A DNA stretch of 64,000 bases. Origin: Agrobacterium tumefaciens (GTDB lineage: Bacteria > Pseudomonadota > Alphaproteobacteria > Rhizobiales > Rhizobiaceae). Location: NCBI RefSeq assembly GCF_005221325.1, contig NZ_CP039890.1, positions 124,001-188,000 on the forward strand, read 5' to 3'. The notes beneath the pieces are model-generated. The model was not told the origin of the DNA, did not search any database, and saw only the letters and a program-made list of their open reading frames with translations. This document shows, one piece after another, positions 52,681 to 61,412 of the stretch (position 1 is the stretch's first letter; each line of letters starts with the position of its first letter). The position numbers and the translations under genes were made by a program.

Positions 52681-53751
52681 ATGACCAGCAAGACTGACAA
52701 TAATGACGGCTTCAGTGCCGCCAGACGCAATCTGATGAAGGCTACGGGTGTTGCCGTTGCTGCGATAAGCGTGGTTCCTGCCACAGTCGCAACGCAGGTG
52801 CTCGCGCAAACCACCTCGTGGGACAAGATGTTTCCCAAAAGCGAAAAGGTCGATCATCAAAAAGTATCCTTCAAGAACCGCTACGGCATCCAGCTCTCGG
52901 GCGACCTCTATCTGCCGAAGGAGCGCGGAAACGCCAAGCTTGCAGCCCTGGTTGTCGGTGGCCCATTCGGGGCTGTGAAGGAGCAGTCTTCCGGTCTCTA
53001 CGCCCAGACGATGGCCGAACGTGGTTTCGCGACGCTGGCATTCGACGGATCCTACACCGGGGAGAGCGGCGGCGAACCCCGCAACATCGCTTCTCCAGAC
53101 ATCAACACGGAGGACTTCAGCGCCGCCGTGGATTTCATCGGCCTTCAGTCATTCGTCGACCGCGAACGTATCGGAATGATCGGTATCTGCGGCTGGGGCG
53201 GGTTCGCCTTGAACGCAGTTGCGGTCGACAAGCGGGTCAAGGCGGTCGTTGCGAGCACGATGTACGACATGACCCGTGTCATGTCGAAGGGCTACAACGA
53301 CACTGTGACGCTGGAGCAGCGGACGAAAGCTCTCGATCAATTGAGTCGCCAGCGCTGGTCTGATGCTGAAAAGGGAACGCCTGCATATCAGCCTCCTTAC
53401 AACGAGCTGAAAGGTGGCGAAGCCCAGTTCCTCATAGACTATCACGACTACTACATGACGCCGCGTGGCTATCATCCACGAGCTGTCAACTCAGGGAATG
53501 CCTGGTCACACACGACGCCACTATCGTTCATGAACATGCCGATCCTGACCTACATCGCAGAGATTGCGCCGCGCCCGATCCTGTTCGTTCATGGAGAGAA
53601 GGCGCATTCCCGCTATTTTGCAGAGACCGCCTTTGCTGCCGCTGCGGAACTGCTGATCATCCCTGGCGCAAACCATACTGACCTTTACGACCGGGTGGAC
53701 AAGATCCCCTTCGACCGGATGGCCGATTTCTTCGGGCAGTATCTGGCCTAG
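52681..53751 (+). CDS. Exported alpha/beta hydrolase with Cys nucleophile (YcjY-like)
   Basis: 356 residues with a Tat leader (ARRNLMKATGVAVAAISVVP, cleavage near VLAQ). The nucleophile elbow reads GICGWGG, so Cys170 replaces the usual Ser, as in dienelactone-hydrolase-like enzymes; the His is in GANHTDLYD and an acidic residue in the HGEK segment. It belongs to the YcjY-like group often next to cyclophilin-like and carboxymuconolactone-decarboxylase genes, which holds here. Substrate unknown. Confidence 0.87.
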   Translation: MTSKTDNNDGFSAARRNLMKATGVAVAAISVVPATVATQVLAQTTSWDKMFPKSEKVDHQKVSFKNRYGIQLSGDLYLPKERGNAKLAALVVGGPFGAVKEQSSGLYAQTMAERGFATLAFDGSYTGESGGEPRNIASPDINTEDFSAAVDFIGLQSFVDRERIGMIGICGWGGFALNAVAVDKRVKAVVASTMYDMTRVMSKGYNDTVTLEQRTKALDQLSRQRWSDAEKGTPAYQPPYNELKGGEAQFLIDYHDYYMTPRGYHPRAVNSGNAWSHTTPLSFMNMPILTYIAEIAPRPILFVHGEKAHSRYFAETAFAAAAELLIIPGANHTDLYDRVDKIPFDRMADFFGQYLA

Positions 53752-53804
53752 CCGAAATCCGTCTTGATCGTTTGCCCTGCGTAATGGGCTCGAAACACAC
53801 ATGC

Positions 53805-53830
53805 GGATGGGGCCGATTGCGGCCCCGTCC
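53805..53830 (+). terminator. Hairpin after the hydrolase gene
   Basis: GGATGGGGCC and GGCCCCGTCC pair (one G-U) around a 6-base loop, 54 bases after the stop codon. There is no U-run; probably a message-end structure or attenuator before the decayed CMD gene. Confidence 0.5.
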
Positions 53831-53859
53831 ATCATAATGAGCAAGGAAAGGATAGCAGA

Positions 53860-54117
53860 TGAAGATGCCGCATCATGGCTATCTCGGCGCTTGCTGTCAC
53901 GGGAACCGACGCGCGGGAACAGCGCCGTCGCATAGCTCCTGCGGCCGTATATGATGTCTCTCCCGGCCTCGGCCATTTCACCGACGACATCCTGTTCGGT
54001 GAGGTCTCGGTGCGGAAGGAACTTACGGCACGCGACCGCAGCCTGGTCACCGTCTCTGCGATCGTGTCCATAAAAAATTTGGAGATGACAGCCCAAAAAA
54101 CTTGGTTACGTATGTGA
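53860..54117 (+). pseudogene. Carboxymuconolactone decarboxylase family, truncated
   Basis: The frame from 53875 gives VYDVSPGLGHFTDDILFGEV and RKELTARDRSLVTVSAIVS, the first third of a CMD-family protein of the secreted type. It then changes to unrelated residues and stops at 54117. A leader frame from ATG 53860 is out of phase, suggesting a second lesion near the start. CMD proteins reduce peroxides or decarboxylate lactones; this one lacks the active-site Cys region. It is the decayed last gene of the efflux operon. Confidence 0.75.
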
Positions 54118-54144
54118 TCGAACACTTGTGTTGATGGCGTTAAA

Positions 54145-54462
54145 TTGGTGGGTCCAATAGAAATGCCGCTGCCTATCTGGCTTAAAGTCATCATTATATT
54201 TGACCTCTCACTCGTGCTTCTGTGCGTATTTTTATACAGCTACTTCACGCACAGGCTCGCAGTTGAAGCGAACGGCTATGGATCGTTTGCTCGATCGATC
54301 GGTGGTACTTGGGTAACCTGGTTTGATAGTAAGCACCCAGAGTGCCCATCTTGGGTGATAGAAAAATCCGTCCGTTTGAACAGGCTTTTTGGCCTCATAG
54401 GGATAGTTCTTTTCGGAGTTCTCTTTCTCGTGGAAAGATACATTGCTAGTTCGTTCATCTGA
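54145..54462 (+). CDS. Small membrane protein, AT-rich, unknown function (about 100 aa)
   Basis: Two hydrophobic helices are evident, IWLKVIIIFDLSLVLLCVFL near the N-terminus and LFGLIGIVLFGVLFLVERY at the C-terminus, with a soluble loop between (WFDSKHPECPSWVIEK). Possible starts are TTG 54145, GTG 54148 and ATG 54163; none has a clear ribosome binding site. Base composition is visibly more AT-rich than the surroundings, consistent with foreign origin. No family recognised. Confidence 0.5.
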   Translation: MVGPIEMPLPIWLKVIIIFDLSLVLLCVFLYSYFTHRLAVEANGYGSFARSIGGTWVTWFDSKHPECPSWVIEKSVRLNRLFGLIGIVLFGVLFLVERYIASSFI

Positions 54463-54543
54463 TGATTATCGAGAGTTTTGTGACTGTCAGGTATTCCCAT
54501 TTCATGATGAACCTCGTTTTTTGTGGCCGATTGCTGAACAGCT

Positions 54544-54888
54544 TCAGGGCATCGTGGTGCGCGCAGACTGGCTCTTCCAATAGGTGTCGATGATGTTGCG
54601 ACAATTCCGAACGACATGATCGCCAACCTCCGGGTTTCCTCCCCGCAGCGTATCCGGATTGCCTCCGCAAAGGCGCACGAACATTGCCTGCTGAACCGCA
54701 AACATGAAGTAACCTTCACTGGTCGGTTCGAAGCTCAAACCGGCGTCCCGCACGTTCGTTGCAACTTCGATTGTTGCATCGGAGATGGCACGCGCCACCT
54801 TCTCAAGCATCGTCTGTTCGGCTGCTTGCTGGATGGCTAGGAAGGAGCGCTCCTGGGGTGTGGGAATGGGGCAGCTGTCGGTCTTCAT
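54544..54888 (-). CDS. Hypothetical protein (114 aa)
   Basis: Begins MKTDSCPIPTPQERSFLAIQ (ATG 54886-54888, with GGAG upstream). It is mostly helical, with AVQQAMFVRLCGGNPDTLRG in the second half and no signal peptide or membrane segment. I do not recognise the family. It lies alone between the AT-rich membrane gene and the RidA gene. Confidence 0.55.
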   Translation of the reverse strand: MKTDSCPIPTPQERSFLAIQQAAEQTMLEKVARAISDATIEVATNVRDAGLSFEPTSEGYFMFAVQQAMFVRLCGGNPDTLRGGNPEVGDHVVRNCRNIIDTYWKSQSARTTMP

Positions 54889-55017
54889 CACATTCTCCTT
54901 GGTGGAAGGCTGAGGTTCTGATCGCGTTGAGGCGGTCAGCTGGCTACAGCCATGTTTCGGTCGGTTCTCAGCGCGGCTAGTCATTGCGCTCTAATGCAGG
55001 CGTGGCAGGCGCCAGTG

Positions 55018-55419
55018 TCATTCCAGGATGGCAGTGACGCGGATCTCAATTCGCATGGCGGGGAGCCCAAGGGCTTCCACACCGGTTTGCGTCCAAATCG
55101 GAGCGCGATCGGGCATGTAATTTCGGAAAAGACCGGCAATCGTCTCGTTTACAATCGGTGGAAAGCCTCCAACGTGATAAGAATTGACGTGGACGACATC
55201 CCTCCACTCCGCGCCGGCCGTGGCCAAGGTTCGCTGGACATTCTCAAACGCTCTCTCGATTTCGCTCACGATCGAAACCGGGATTTCGAGTTCATCATTC
55301 CATCCGCCCTGGCCGGAGATCTCAATGCGATCACCGATCTTGAGCGCTTGTGAAAAGTGCAAAAGCTCATGGAATTTCTGCCCGTACCCGGGTGTGACGA
55401 AAAGTTCAGACTTGGCCAT
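55018..55419 (-). CDS. RidA-family protein (enamine/imine deaminase-like)
   Basis: 133 residues, YjgF/YER057c/UK114 fold: FSQALKIGDRIEISGQGGW, RAFENVQRTLATAGAEWRDV and the C-terminal PAMRIEIRVTAI with the Arg of the family site. RidA proteins hydrolyse reactive enamines from amino acid metabolism; members of diverged subfamilies serve in catabolic pathways. AGGAG precedes the ATG. It precedes nothing obvious on its strand. Confidence 0.87.
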   Translation of the reverse strand: MAKSELFVTPGYGQKFHELLHFSQALKIGDRIEISGQGGWNDELEIPVSIVSEIERAFENVQRTLATAGAEWRDVVHVNSYHVGGFPPIVNETIAGLFRNYMPDRAPIWTQTGVEALGLPAMRIEIRVTAILE

Positions 55420-55543
55420 CAAGGTCTCCTATTGTCAAAAGTAGAAGCGTGGAGAAGGCGCCCACCGAAGTGATCAATGGCCGGCATGCACAGGCGATCA
55501 ACGGTGGGTACCATTATCCTATTCGGAATTTCACGAGAGAAAG

Positions 55544-56284
55544 TCAGGCGATCGCACCGCCGTCTGCGGTTAGAATGGCGCCCGTAATGACACTCGCAGC
55601 CGGACTTGCGAGAAATACGACGGCGTTGGCAATCTCCCGCGGTTCGCCGTAGCGCCCCAAGGACGTCAAGCTCTTCTGGAAGTCTGCAGCTGGTCCATCC
55701 GCCGGGTTGCTCTCCGTATCGGTCGCTCCGGGTTGCACGAGATTGACGGTGATGCCACTCGGACCAAGTTCACGCGAAAGACCGCGTGTGAAAGATGTGA
55801 GTGCTGCTTTGGACATTGCGTAGGGTGTAATGCCGGGAAACGGTACCCGCTCACCTAGCGCCGAGCCGATTGTGACGATGCGGCCGCCTTTGCCGAGATG
55901 CGGGATGACGGCTTTCGCGAACAGGACCGGAGCCCGTACGTTGACATCCATCAACGTCTGATACGCTGAGACGTCAAGGTCCGCGATCGTTCCATTGTGG
56001 CCAATCGCAGCGCTGTTTACAAGGATGTCCAGCCCGCCCAAAACGGAGACGGCCTCGCTTACTGAGCTGGCAATCGCCTCGGGGTCGGCACTGTCGGCCT
56101 GGATTGCAGCCACACGGCGCCCCATCTTTTCGATCGCTTCCGTTACCTTTGAAGCCTTTTCGGCGGAGCGTTGGTAGGTGAACGCGACATCCGCGCCGTT
56201 TTCCGCCAGCGCCAATGCGATCGCAGCACCAATGCCTCGCGAACCGCCGGTTACCAATGCACGTTTGCCTTCAAGATTGATCAT
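55544..56284 (-). CDS. SDR-family oxidoreductase
   Basis: 246 residues, classical SDR: TGGSRGIGAAIALALAENGA, NSAAIGHNG, the catalytic TPYAMSKAAL and SVITGAILTADGGAIA. It is distinct from the SDR at 45 kb although similar in layout. NAD(P)-dependent; substrate unknown. It lies 125 bp upstream of the RidA gene, separately from the hydrolase gene. Confidence 0.9.
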   Translation of the reverse strand: MINLEGKRALVTGGSRGIGAAIALALAENGADVAFTYQRSAEKASKVTEAIEKMGRRVAAIQADSADPEAIASSVSEAVSVLGGLDILVNSAAIGHNGTIADLDVSAYQTLMDVNVRAPVLFAKAVIPHLGKGGRIVTIGSALGERVPFPGITPYAMSKAALTSFTRGLSRELGPSGITVNLVQPGATDTESNPADGPAADFQKSLTSLGRYGEPREIANAVVFLASPAASVITGAILTADGGAIA

Positions 56285-56548
56285 ATTTCTGTTCCTTTCT
56301 TCCTGGATAAGTTGTTGTGCTTCAGGTCATTCGCGAAAGCTGCCGAAGCTGCGAACCGAACCAGCGAACAATATTTCGTGGAGCTCGCTGGCATCCTGTA
56401 GGTGCGCGACACGCAAAACTCTGTTGCGTTAGCTGGAACGCTGGGATTGGGTCATAAAACCCGCACCTGTCTTCCCCGCGAAGCTTCGTCTATTGAATTT
56501 TTTCAGTGATCCTGGAACCAACTTTACCACGAGACTGTCGTATCGAGC

Positions 56549-57406
56549 TCAGACGTGTCTGATCAGGAAGCTCCGTATGAACTGAGCGATCTCATCAGCA
56601 TGTGTTTCCAAGGCGAAATGGCCGGTATCAAGCAGGTGGACTTCCGCGGCGGGCAGGTCGCGCTTATAAGCCTCGGCGCCCGCCGGTAAAAATGCTGGAT
56701 CATGTCTGCCCCAGACCGCCAGGAACGGTGGTTGGTGATCCCGGAAATACGCCTGAAATTCGCCATACCGGTCGATGTTTGTTCTGTAGTCGAGGATAAG
56801 ATCGAGTTGAATGTCTTCCGCACCCGGTCGCGACATGAACACGATATCGAGTTGATAACCATCGGGCGAAAGACGCTCTTTTGATGCCCCGGTGCGGTAT
56901 TGCCAGTTCTCGATAACCTCCGAAGACAACGAGGCCCGACATGCCTCTCTGTTTTCGGCGGAGGGGTCCCGCCAATAGGCCTCCCACGCGGTCCATTCAT
57001 CACTGAACCCGTCAATGTAGGCGTTGCCATTCTGGCTGATTATGGCGGTGATACGCTCCGGATTGGCCGTTGCCATTCTGAACCCGACCGGTGCGCCGTA
57101 GTCGAACACGTAAAGTGCATAGCGGCTGAGGCCGAGCGCCTCTGTGAAGCCTGTCATGACAGCGGCGAGGTTATCGAATGTGTAAGCAAAATCCCCACGT
57201 GGAGGTGAGATCGTTCGACCGAATCCGGGAAGATCTGGTGCGATGACGCGGTACCGATCTGCCAGCAGCGGGATCAGATCGCGAAACATGTGGCTGGATG
57301 ACGGAAAACCGTGGAGCAGAAGAAGCACCGGCGCTTCCTTTGAACCGGCCTCTCTGTAGAAAACATCGATGTCTCCAACATTTTGCGTTTTGTAGTTCAC
57401 GACCAT
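56549..57406 (-). CDS. Alpha/beta hydrolase of the haloalkane dehalogenase / epoxide hydrolase type
   Basis: 285 residues from MVVNYKTQNVG (AAGGAG upstream fixes the start). The oxyanion loop HGFPSSSHMF, nucleophile Asp102 in YVFDYGAPVG, acid GRHDPAFLP and His in DTGHFALETH are all present. An Asp nucleophile means ester-intermediate chemistry on halides, epoxides or fluoroacetate-like substrates, not serine-esterase chemistry. It is divergent from a TetR gene with an operator between, so probably induced by its substrate. Confidence 0.9.
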   Translation of the reverse strand: MVVNYKTQNVGDIDVFYREAGSKEAPVLLLLHGFPSSSHMFRDLIPLLADRYRVIAPDLPGFGRTISPPRGDFAYTFDNLAAVMTGFTEALGLSRYALYVFDYGAPVGFRMATANPERITAIISQNGNAYIDGFSDEWTAWEAYWRDPSAENREACRASLSSEVIENWQYRTGASKERLSPDGYQLDIVFMSRPGAEDIQLDLILDYRTNIDRYGEFQAYFRDHQPPFLAVWGRHDPAFLPAGAEAYKRDLPAAEVHLLDTGHFALETHADEIAQFIRSFLIRHV

Positions 57407-57466
57407 TTTGGAACTCCTTCTTAAGGGTCTCGGCACACCAACAATCGGCGGATGGACGTAAAATAC

Positions 57467-57478
57467 GACCGAACGGTC
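57467..57478. promoter_or_regulatory. TetR-type operator between the hydrolase and TetR genes
   Basis: GACCGAACGGTC is a perfect palindrome (5 bp arms, 2 bp spacer) inside the longer ACCGaacGGTCGGT region, 61 bp from the hydrolase start and 62 bp from the tetR start. Its central position suits control of both genes. Confidence 0.65.
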
Positions 57479-57539
57479 GGTTGTCAACCCTTCAAGGTTG
57501 CTGTATCAAGTGTCGTAGAACCTGGCTCGGAGAAAACGT

Positions 57540-58106
57540 ATGAAAGTCATGAGAGAAACGATCGTATCGACCGCGAGGGAATTGTTTCGATCAAGAGGAT
57601 ATGCCGGCGCGTCTATGAACGACCTTGCGGACGCCGTGGGCCTGAAGAAATCATCGCTATACGTCCGCTTTCCCAACAAGGAAGCTCTCGTTCCGGCGGT
57701 CCTGGATCTCACCTTGCAAGAGACATTCGGTCAAAAAGACCTAGGATCAAGGCAATGGGGCGCCGAGTTCGTCGAGGTCATTGAACTGATTGCAACCACT
57801 CTCACCGATCGCGGGCGATGCGTAGGCCTGCATCTTGCTTATGGCACGAGTGACGAGACCCCGATTGCCAAGGATGCAGTTCGAGCGTTTTTTCAAGCGC
57901 ACCGCGATCATCTGTCCAGCATCTTGTCCCGCGCCATGCCTGCCGATGTAGCTCGGAACATCGCGACTGACACATTAGCCCGTTTGGAAGGCGCCACGGC
58001 TTTTGTCGCCATATTCGGGGAGAAGGACGCCATGAAGCGAGCGGTTCGCCTGTCCATCCAAGAAGCTAAAAATGCAGCCGCTACGGCGTCACTGTCTAGC
58101 CGGTAG
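57540..58106 (+). CDS. TetR-family transcriptional regulator
   Basis: 188 residues. The N-terminal helix-turn-helix (ARELFRSRGYAGASMNDLAD, AVGLKKSSLYVRFPNKEALV) is typical; the C-terminal ligand domain is helical. It most likely represses the divergent hydrolase gene and itself through the GACCGAACGGTC palindrome. Confidence 0.92.
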   Translation: MKVMRETIVSTARELFRSRGYAGASMNDLADAVGLKKSSLYVRFPNKEALVPAVLDLTLQETFGQKDLGSRQWGAEFVEVIELIATTLTDRGRCVGLHLAYGTSDETPIAKDAVRAFFQAHRDHLSSILSRAMPADVARNIATDTLARLEGATAFVAIFGEKDAMKRAVRLSIQEAKNAAATASLSSR

Positions 58107-58243
58107 CTCCTACGCAGTGCCGGTCACCGTGGCCCCGCTACCTCATTGAGAATACAGAGCCGTCCGGCGGGAAGCTCATGGCAGTCCTGAAACGTTGACC
58201 TTATGCCAAGTCCTAGCTCGATCCCTTGAGGCGGAGGAAAATA

Positions 58244-58447
58244 ATGCCTGTTTGTGCTTACGTCGAGATGACGGATGGCTTGCAGCCGCATGGAGCGACG
58301 TGGGACCAATTTTCCCAAGCTCTTGCCAATCGCCGGCCCGATATACTGGTGATGAATGAGATGCCCTTCGGTCAGTGGCTCGCTCGAAAGGAAGATTTTG
58401 CCATGGTGGACGAACTGCATGACGCTCTCGGCATCGAGGTCCCATGA
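58244..58447 (+). pseudogene. Carbon-nitrogen hydrolase (nitrilase-like), N-terminal fragment
   Basis: A 67-codon frame starting MPVCAYVEMTDGLQPHG contains RRPDILVMNEMPFGQWLARK, the first Glu of the Glu-Lys-Cys catalytic triad region of nitrilase/amidase-family hydrolases, and stops after DALGIEVP. The family normally runs to about 270-300 residues, so the Lys and Cys parts are missing. GGAGG at 58231-58235 precedes the ATG. Confidence 0.6.
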
Positions 58448-58536
58448 TATCGATATTTAATTGTCAAAAAACTCAGTCACCGTAGTTCTCGGCGGGAATG
58501 CCACTACGTTGCGCTGCAATGTCGACGGGTCTCCCG

Positions 58537-58800
58537 CTATAGGGCGGGCGCGATCCTGCCTGCTCTTTCCAAAGACGTCTTCGGATCAGGCCTTGTCCGG
58601 CCGATCGCCAGAAAATGGCGCACGACCGGCTTGTCGGGACCTTTGCGATAGGTCAGAAGCTTGCCCTGCAGATCGGCATCGGCATTCGAGACCGTCTTTT
58701 GCTGGCGCAGGTGCTCGGCCCAGGATTCGACCATGAGCCACTCAACCATCTTTTGCGGATCGGCGCTGTTTTCGGTCACGCCACATACATATGCTTGCAG
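58537..58800 (-). pseudogene. MFS_3-type transporter, C-terminal tail fragment
   Basis: The minus-strand frame reads LQAYVCGVTENSADPQKMVE, then WLMVESWAEHLRQQKTVSNA and KPVVRHFLA. This matches the cytosolic monooxygenase-like tail that closes MFS_3 (EntS-like) exporters. A TGA directly upstream and the absence of any transmembrane part show it is a leftover. Confidence 0.6.
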
Positions 58801-58891
58801 TCAAACATGGCGCAGGTCCCCGCCCGGACTGGGGACTGCTGGCTGAGAGAAAGCTGCTTGTTGGTTGAAGCCGGGCGAGGGGGACTTACCT

Positions 58892-59404
58892 TCAGACGGC
58901 AATTTCGGACCCGTCCGGGTTCGCTTTGATAAAATACTCGCCGCCATCTCTGAAACTGCGGACTGTTGCGAAAGTGTCTTCCATAAACTGCACGTAGGAC
59001 AATTTGCCGTTCTCGCCGCGCGCCAGAACCGAGAAAGGCGACGTCACCGTTTTACCCAAAACGCTTGATGTGTAGGTGAACGTGCCGAAGATCGCCGCGC
59101 CGTTCTTATTTTCGAAACTGTCCTGGATTTCGAAGTTGTCTGTTGTCCAGTAACGGCCGACATCGATGAAAGTCTGGACTAGCCCCTCGGTACCTTCGTT
59201 GGTACCAGCCCAAGGCATGATCCGTTTCAGCTCCGGGTGCTCATAGTTGAGCGAAACATAGATGAAATCGTCTGTGGTGAATTGTTTGACGAACTCCAGG
59301 TCGGTCGGGTTCGACAAGATCGACTGCAACACCCCCAAAGGCGATGTCGGTGATGCTGTTTCTGCTTTCGATAACTTTTTCTCGGCGTTCGTATCGGTAG
59401 ACAT
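58892..59404 (-). CDS. SnoaL/NTF2-like protein
   Basis: 170 residues with an NTF2-type alpha+beta cone fold: TDDFIYVSLNYEHPELKRIM, a Trp-Ala-Gly-Thr stretch, and beta strands AAIFGTFTYTSSVLGKTVTS and FSVLARGENGKLSYVQFMED. Members of this fold bind hydrophobic small molecules or act as isomerases or cyclases. It follows the aldehyde dehydrogenase gene by 34 bp on the same strand, so is probably cotranscribed. Confidence 0.8.
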   Translation of the reverse strand: MSTDTNAEKKLSKAETASPTSPLGVLQSILSNPTDLEFVKQFTTDDFIYVSLNYEHPELKRIMPWAGTNEGTEGLVQTFIDVGRYWTTDNFEIQDSFENKNGAAIFGTFTYTSSVLGKTVTSPFSVLARGENGKLSYVQFMEDTFATVRSFRDGGEYFIKANPDGSEIAV

Positions 59405-59438
59405 GTTTTATTCCTCCTTTTGAGCGACCCTTTTGGTG

Positions 59439-60917
59439 TTAGCGTTGCGTCAAGCCCGGCTTGAGCGCGATGTGCTTGTGTTCGATGAAATCGTCGAGCG
59501 CAGCCAGACCGTTCAGGCGGCCAAGGCCAGACTGTTTGAAACCGCCCTCTTCTGTACCGTCGTAGACCTTCGCCCAGTCATTGATCCACACCGAGCCCGC
59601 TTCGAGCGCCTGCGCGACCCGTAAGGATCGATCGACATCGCGTGTCCAGATGCTGGCCGACAGTCCGTATTCATTGTCGTTGGCGAGTTGGATCGCTTCG
59701 GCCTCATCAGAGAATCGCTGAATCGTCAGCACCGGACCAAAAGTCTCCTCCTGTATGATAGTGAGACTGTTATCAGAGACTTCAAGAAGGGCCGGGCGGA
59801 AGAAGGCGCCATTTGCAAGCGGACCGACTTTGATGGGCCCGCCACGCTCAACCACCTTCGCTCCAGCTGCGATAGCGGCCTCAACAACACCATCAACCCG
59901 CTCGACGTTAGCGCGGTCTATCAACGGGCCCATATCGCTTGAGGGGTCGGTAGCGGGGCCAACCTTGACGTTGCGCAACCTTTCCGCCAAGCCGTCGCGA
60001 ACGGCCTCGTATTTGCCATTCTGCACGAGCAGGCGGGAGCCCGTCATACAGAACTGGCCGCTGAAGACTGTCAGTGCCTTCTCCAGGACCGGCAAAGCGG
60101 CATCGATATCTGCATCGTCAAAGACGATCATCGGTGTCTTACCACCGAGTTCCATGCCGAAACGCTTGAGATACCTTGCGCCAGTGCTGCTGATGGCTCG
60201 GCCAGTACGGGTGGATCCTGTGAAACTGACGACCGGAACCTCCGGCGAGTCCACGAGATAGGCAGAGCCTTCAGGTCCGCTCTCAAAAAATAGATTGATC
60301 ACGCCATTCGGAAGATCTTCTGCTTCAGCCATTATCTCCGCCATAACGCTTGCAGTCTGTGCGACTTGCGCCGGAAGCTTGATGACTGTGGTGCAACCAG
60401 CAGCAAGCGCTGGAGCCAGCGAGCGGATAGTCAGAATAACCGGCGAGTTCCAAGGGGCGATGACTGCGGCGACCCCCGTCGGTTGCCGAAGGATCAGGGA
60501 AATGCTCCCCGGCTTGGGTGTCATCGCCCGTCCGCCTTCGACCAGAGCAGTTGCGGCCGAATAGCGAAGCTTACTCGCAACCATGTCCAGCTCGAACGCG
60601 GCTTCTGCCTTCACCTTGCCGTTCTCCAACGACAGAATCTCGAGAAGTCTGTCGCGATTGCGCTCAAAAGCGCACGCTAGTTGGTCGAGCACACGCGCCC
60701 GTAGTTCGTGATCGTGCGCCCACAAAGTCTCACGAAAGGCTTTAGAGGCTGCTGCTACGGCAAATTTCGCGGCCTCAAGGCCGTAGTCGGGATAGTGGCC
60801 GATTACGTTGTAAGTCGCCGGGTCGATGGACTGCTTCAACTCACCTTCTTGGCACTGGGATCCGTTGATCCAATTGAAGGCTTTCCGGCTCGTTATGCTG
60901 TCGGGAGTCATCGTCAT
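59439..60917 (-). CDS. Aldehyde dehydrogenase family protein
   Basis: 492 residues from MTMTPDSITSRKAFN. Motifs: IAPWNSPVILTIRSLAPAL, FTGSTRTGRA, the base Glu in MELGGKTP, the nucleophile Cys in FSGQFCMTGSR, EETFGPVL and a complete C-terminal oligomerisation strand. It is a betaine-/salicylaldehyde-type ALDH by general look; substrate unknown. Transcribed with the downstream SnoaL-like gene and divergent (after a small membrane gene) from a LysR regulator. Confidence 0.92.
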   Translation of the reverse strand: MTMTPDSITSRKAFNWINGSQCQEGELKQSIDPATYNVIGHYPDYGLEAAKFAVAAASKAFRETLWAHDHELRARVLDQLACAFERNRDRLLEILSLENGKVKAEAAFELDMVASKLRYSAATALVEGGRAMTPKPGSISLILRQPTGVAAVIAPWNSPVILTIRSLAPALAAGCTTVIKLPAQVAQTASVMAEIMAEAEDLPNGVINLFFESGPEGSAYLVDSPEVPVVSFTGSTRTGRAISSTGARYLKRFGMELGGKTPMIVFDDADIDAALPVLEKALTVFSGQFCMTGSRLLVQNGKYEAVRDGLAERLRNVKVGPATDPSSDMGPLIDRANVERVDGVVEAAIAAGAKVVERGGPIKVGPLANGAFFRPALLEVSDNSLTIIQEETFGPVLTIQRFSDEAEAIQLANDNEYGLSASIWTRDVDRSLRVAQALEAGSVWINDWAKVYDGTEEGGFKQSGLGRLNGLAALDDFIEHKHIALKPGLTQR

Positions 60918-60964
60918 ATCTCTGGATCCTTCGACTTTTGAGTGATCGTCCAAGATGGACGAGG

Positions 60965-61198
60965 TTAGAGCCGGCTTCTCGATTGCCGCCGCACAATTGC
61001 CTTTTCGATTTTCCCGACAATCGTCCTCACTGCGGGCAGGCTAATGTTTGTAACAATCGGCACGATCAAGAGCGTTGCGCCCAATACACGCAGCGGCGTT
61101 GGCCAGTTTTGAGTACGGTCGCCGACGAGCCAGATAATTAGAAGGACGCTCGGGTAGACGGCGAACCAAACCATCACGGTGGTTTTCAAGCGTTCCAT
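60965..61198 (-). CDS. Small two-helix membrane protein (77 aa)
   Basis: Starts MERLKTTVMVWFAVYPSVLL and continues into a second helix (LRVLGATLLIVPIVTNISLP) with a basic C-terminus. Short inner-membrane proteins of this design occur beside detoxification genes; function unknown. It lies 47 bp upstream of the aldehyde dehydrogenase start on the same strand, so belongs to that operon. The start could also be eight codons earlier. Confidence 0.65.
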   Translation of the reverse strand: MERLKTTVMVWFAVYPSVLLIIWLVGDRTQNWPTPLRVLGATLLIVPIVTNISLPAVRTIVGKIEKAIVRRQSRSRL

Positions 61199-61412
61199 GA
61201 TCGCCTGCCGCCGCCGGGTCATTGCTTGTCCGACCCGTTATCCGGCGCGTTGAATAATCAAGGATAGGGGTGCGTGAGTGAAAGACATGACTACTTCCTT
61301 CCAAAGCTAACTCGACATTTTATGGCGATCTGCGCCAGCGTTTGCTGCCTGGATATTGGACAATCGTAGCAGTTGACGGAATAGGGGTACTCGTCGCATC
61401 ATACCGGACAGA

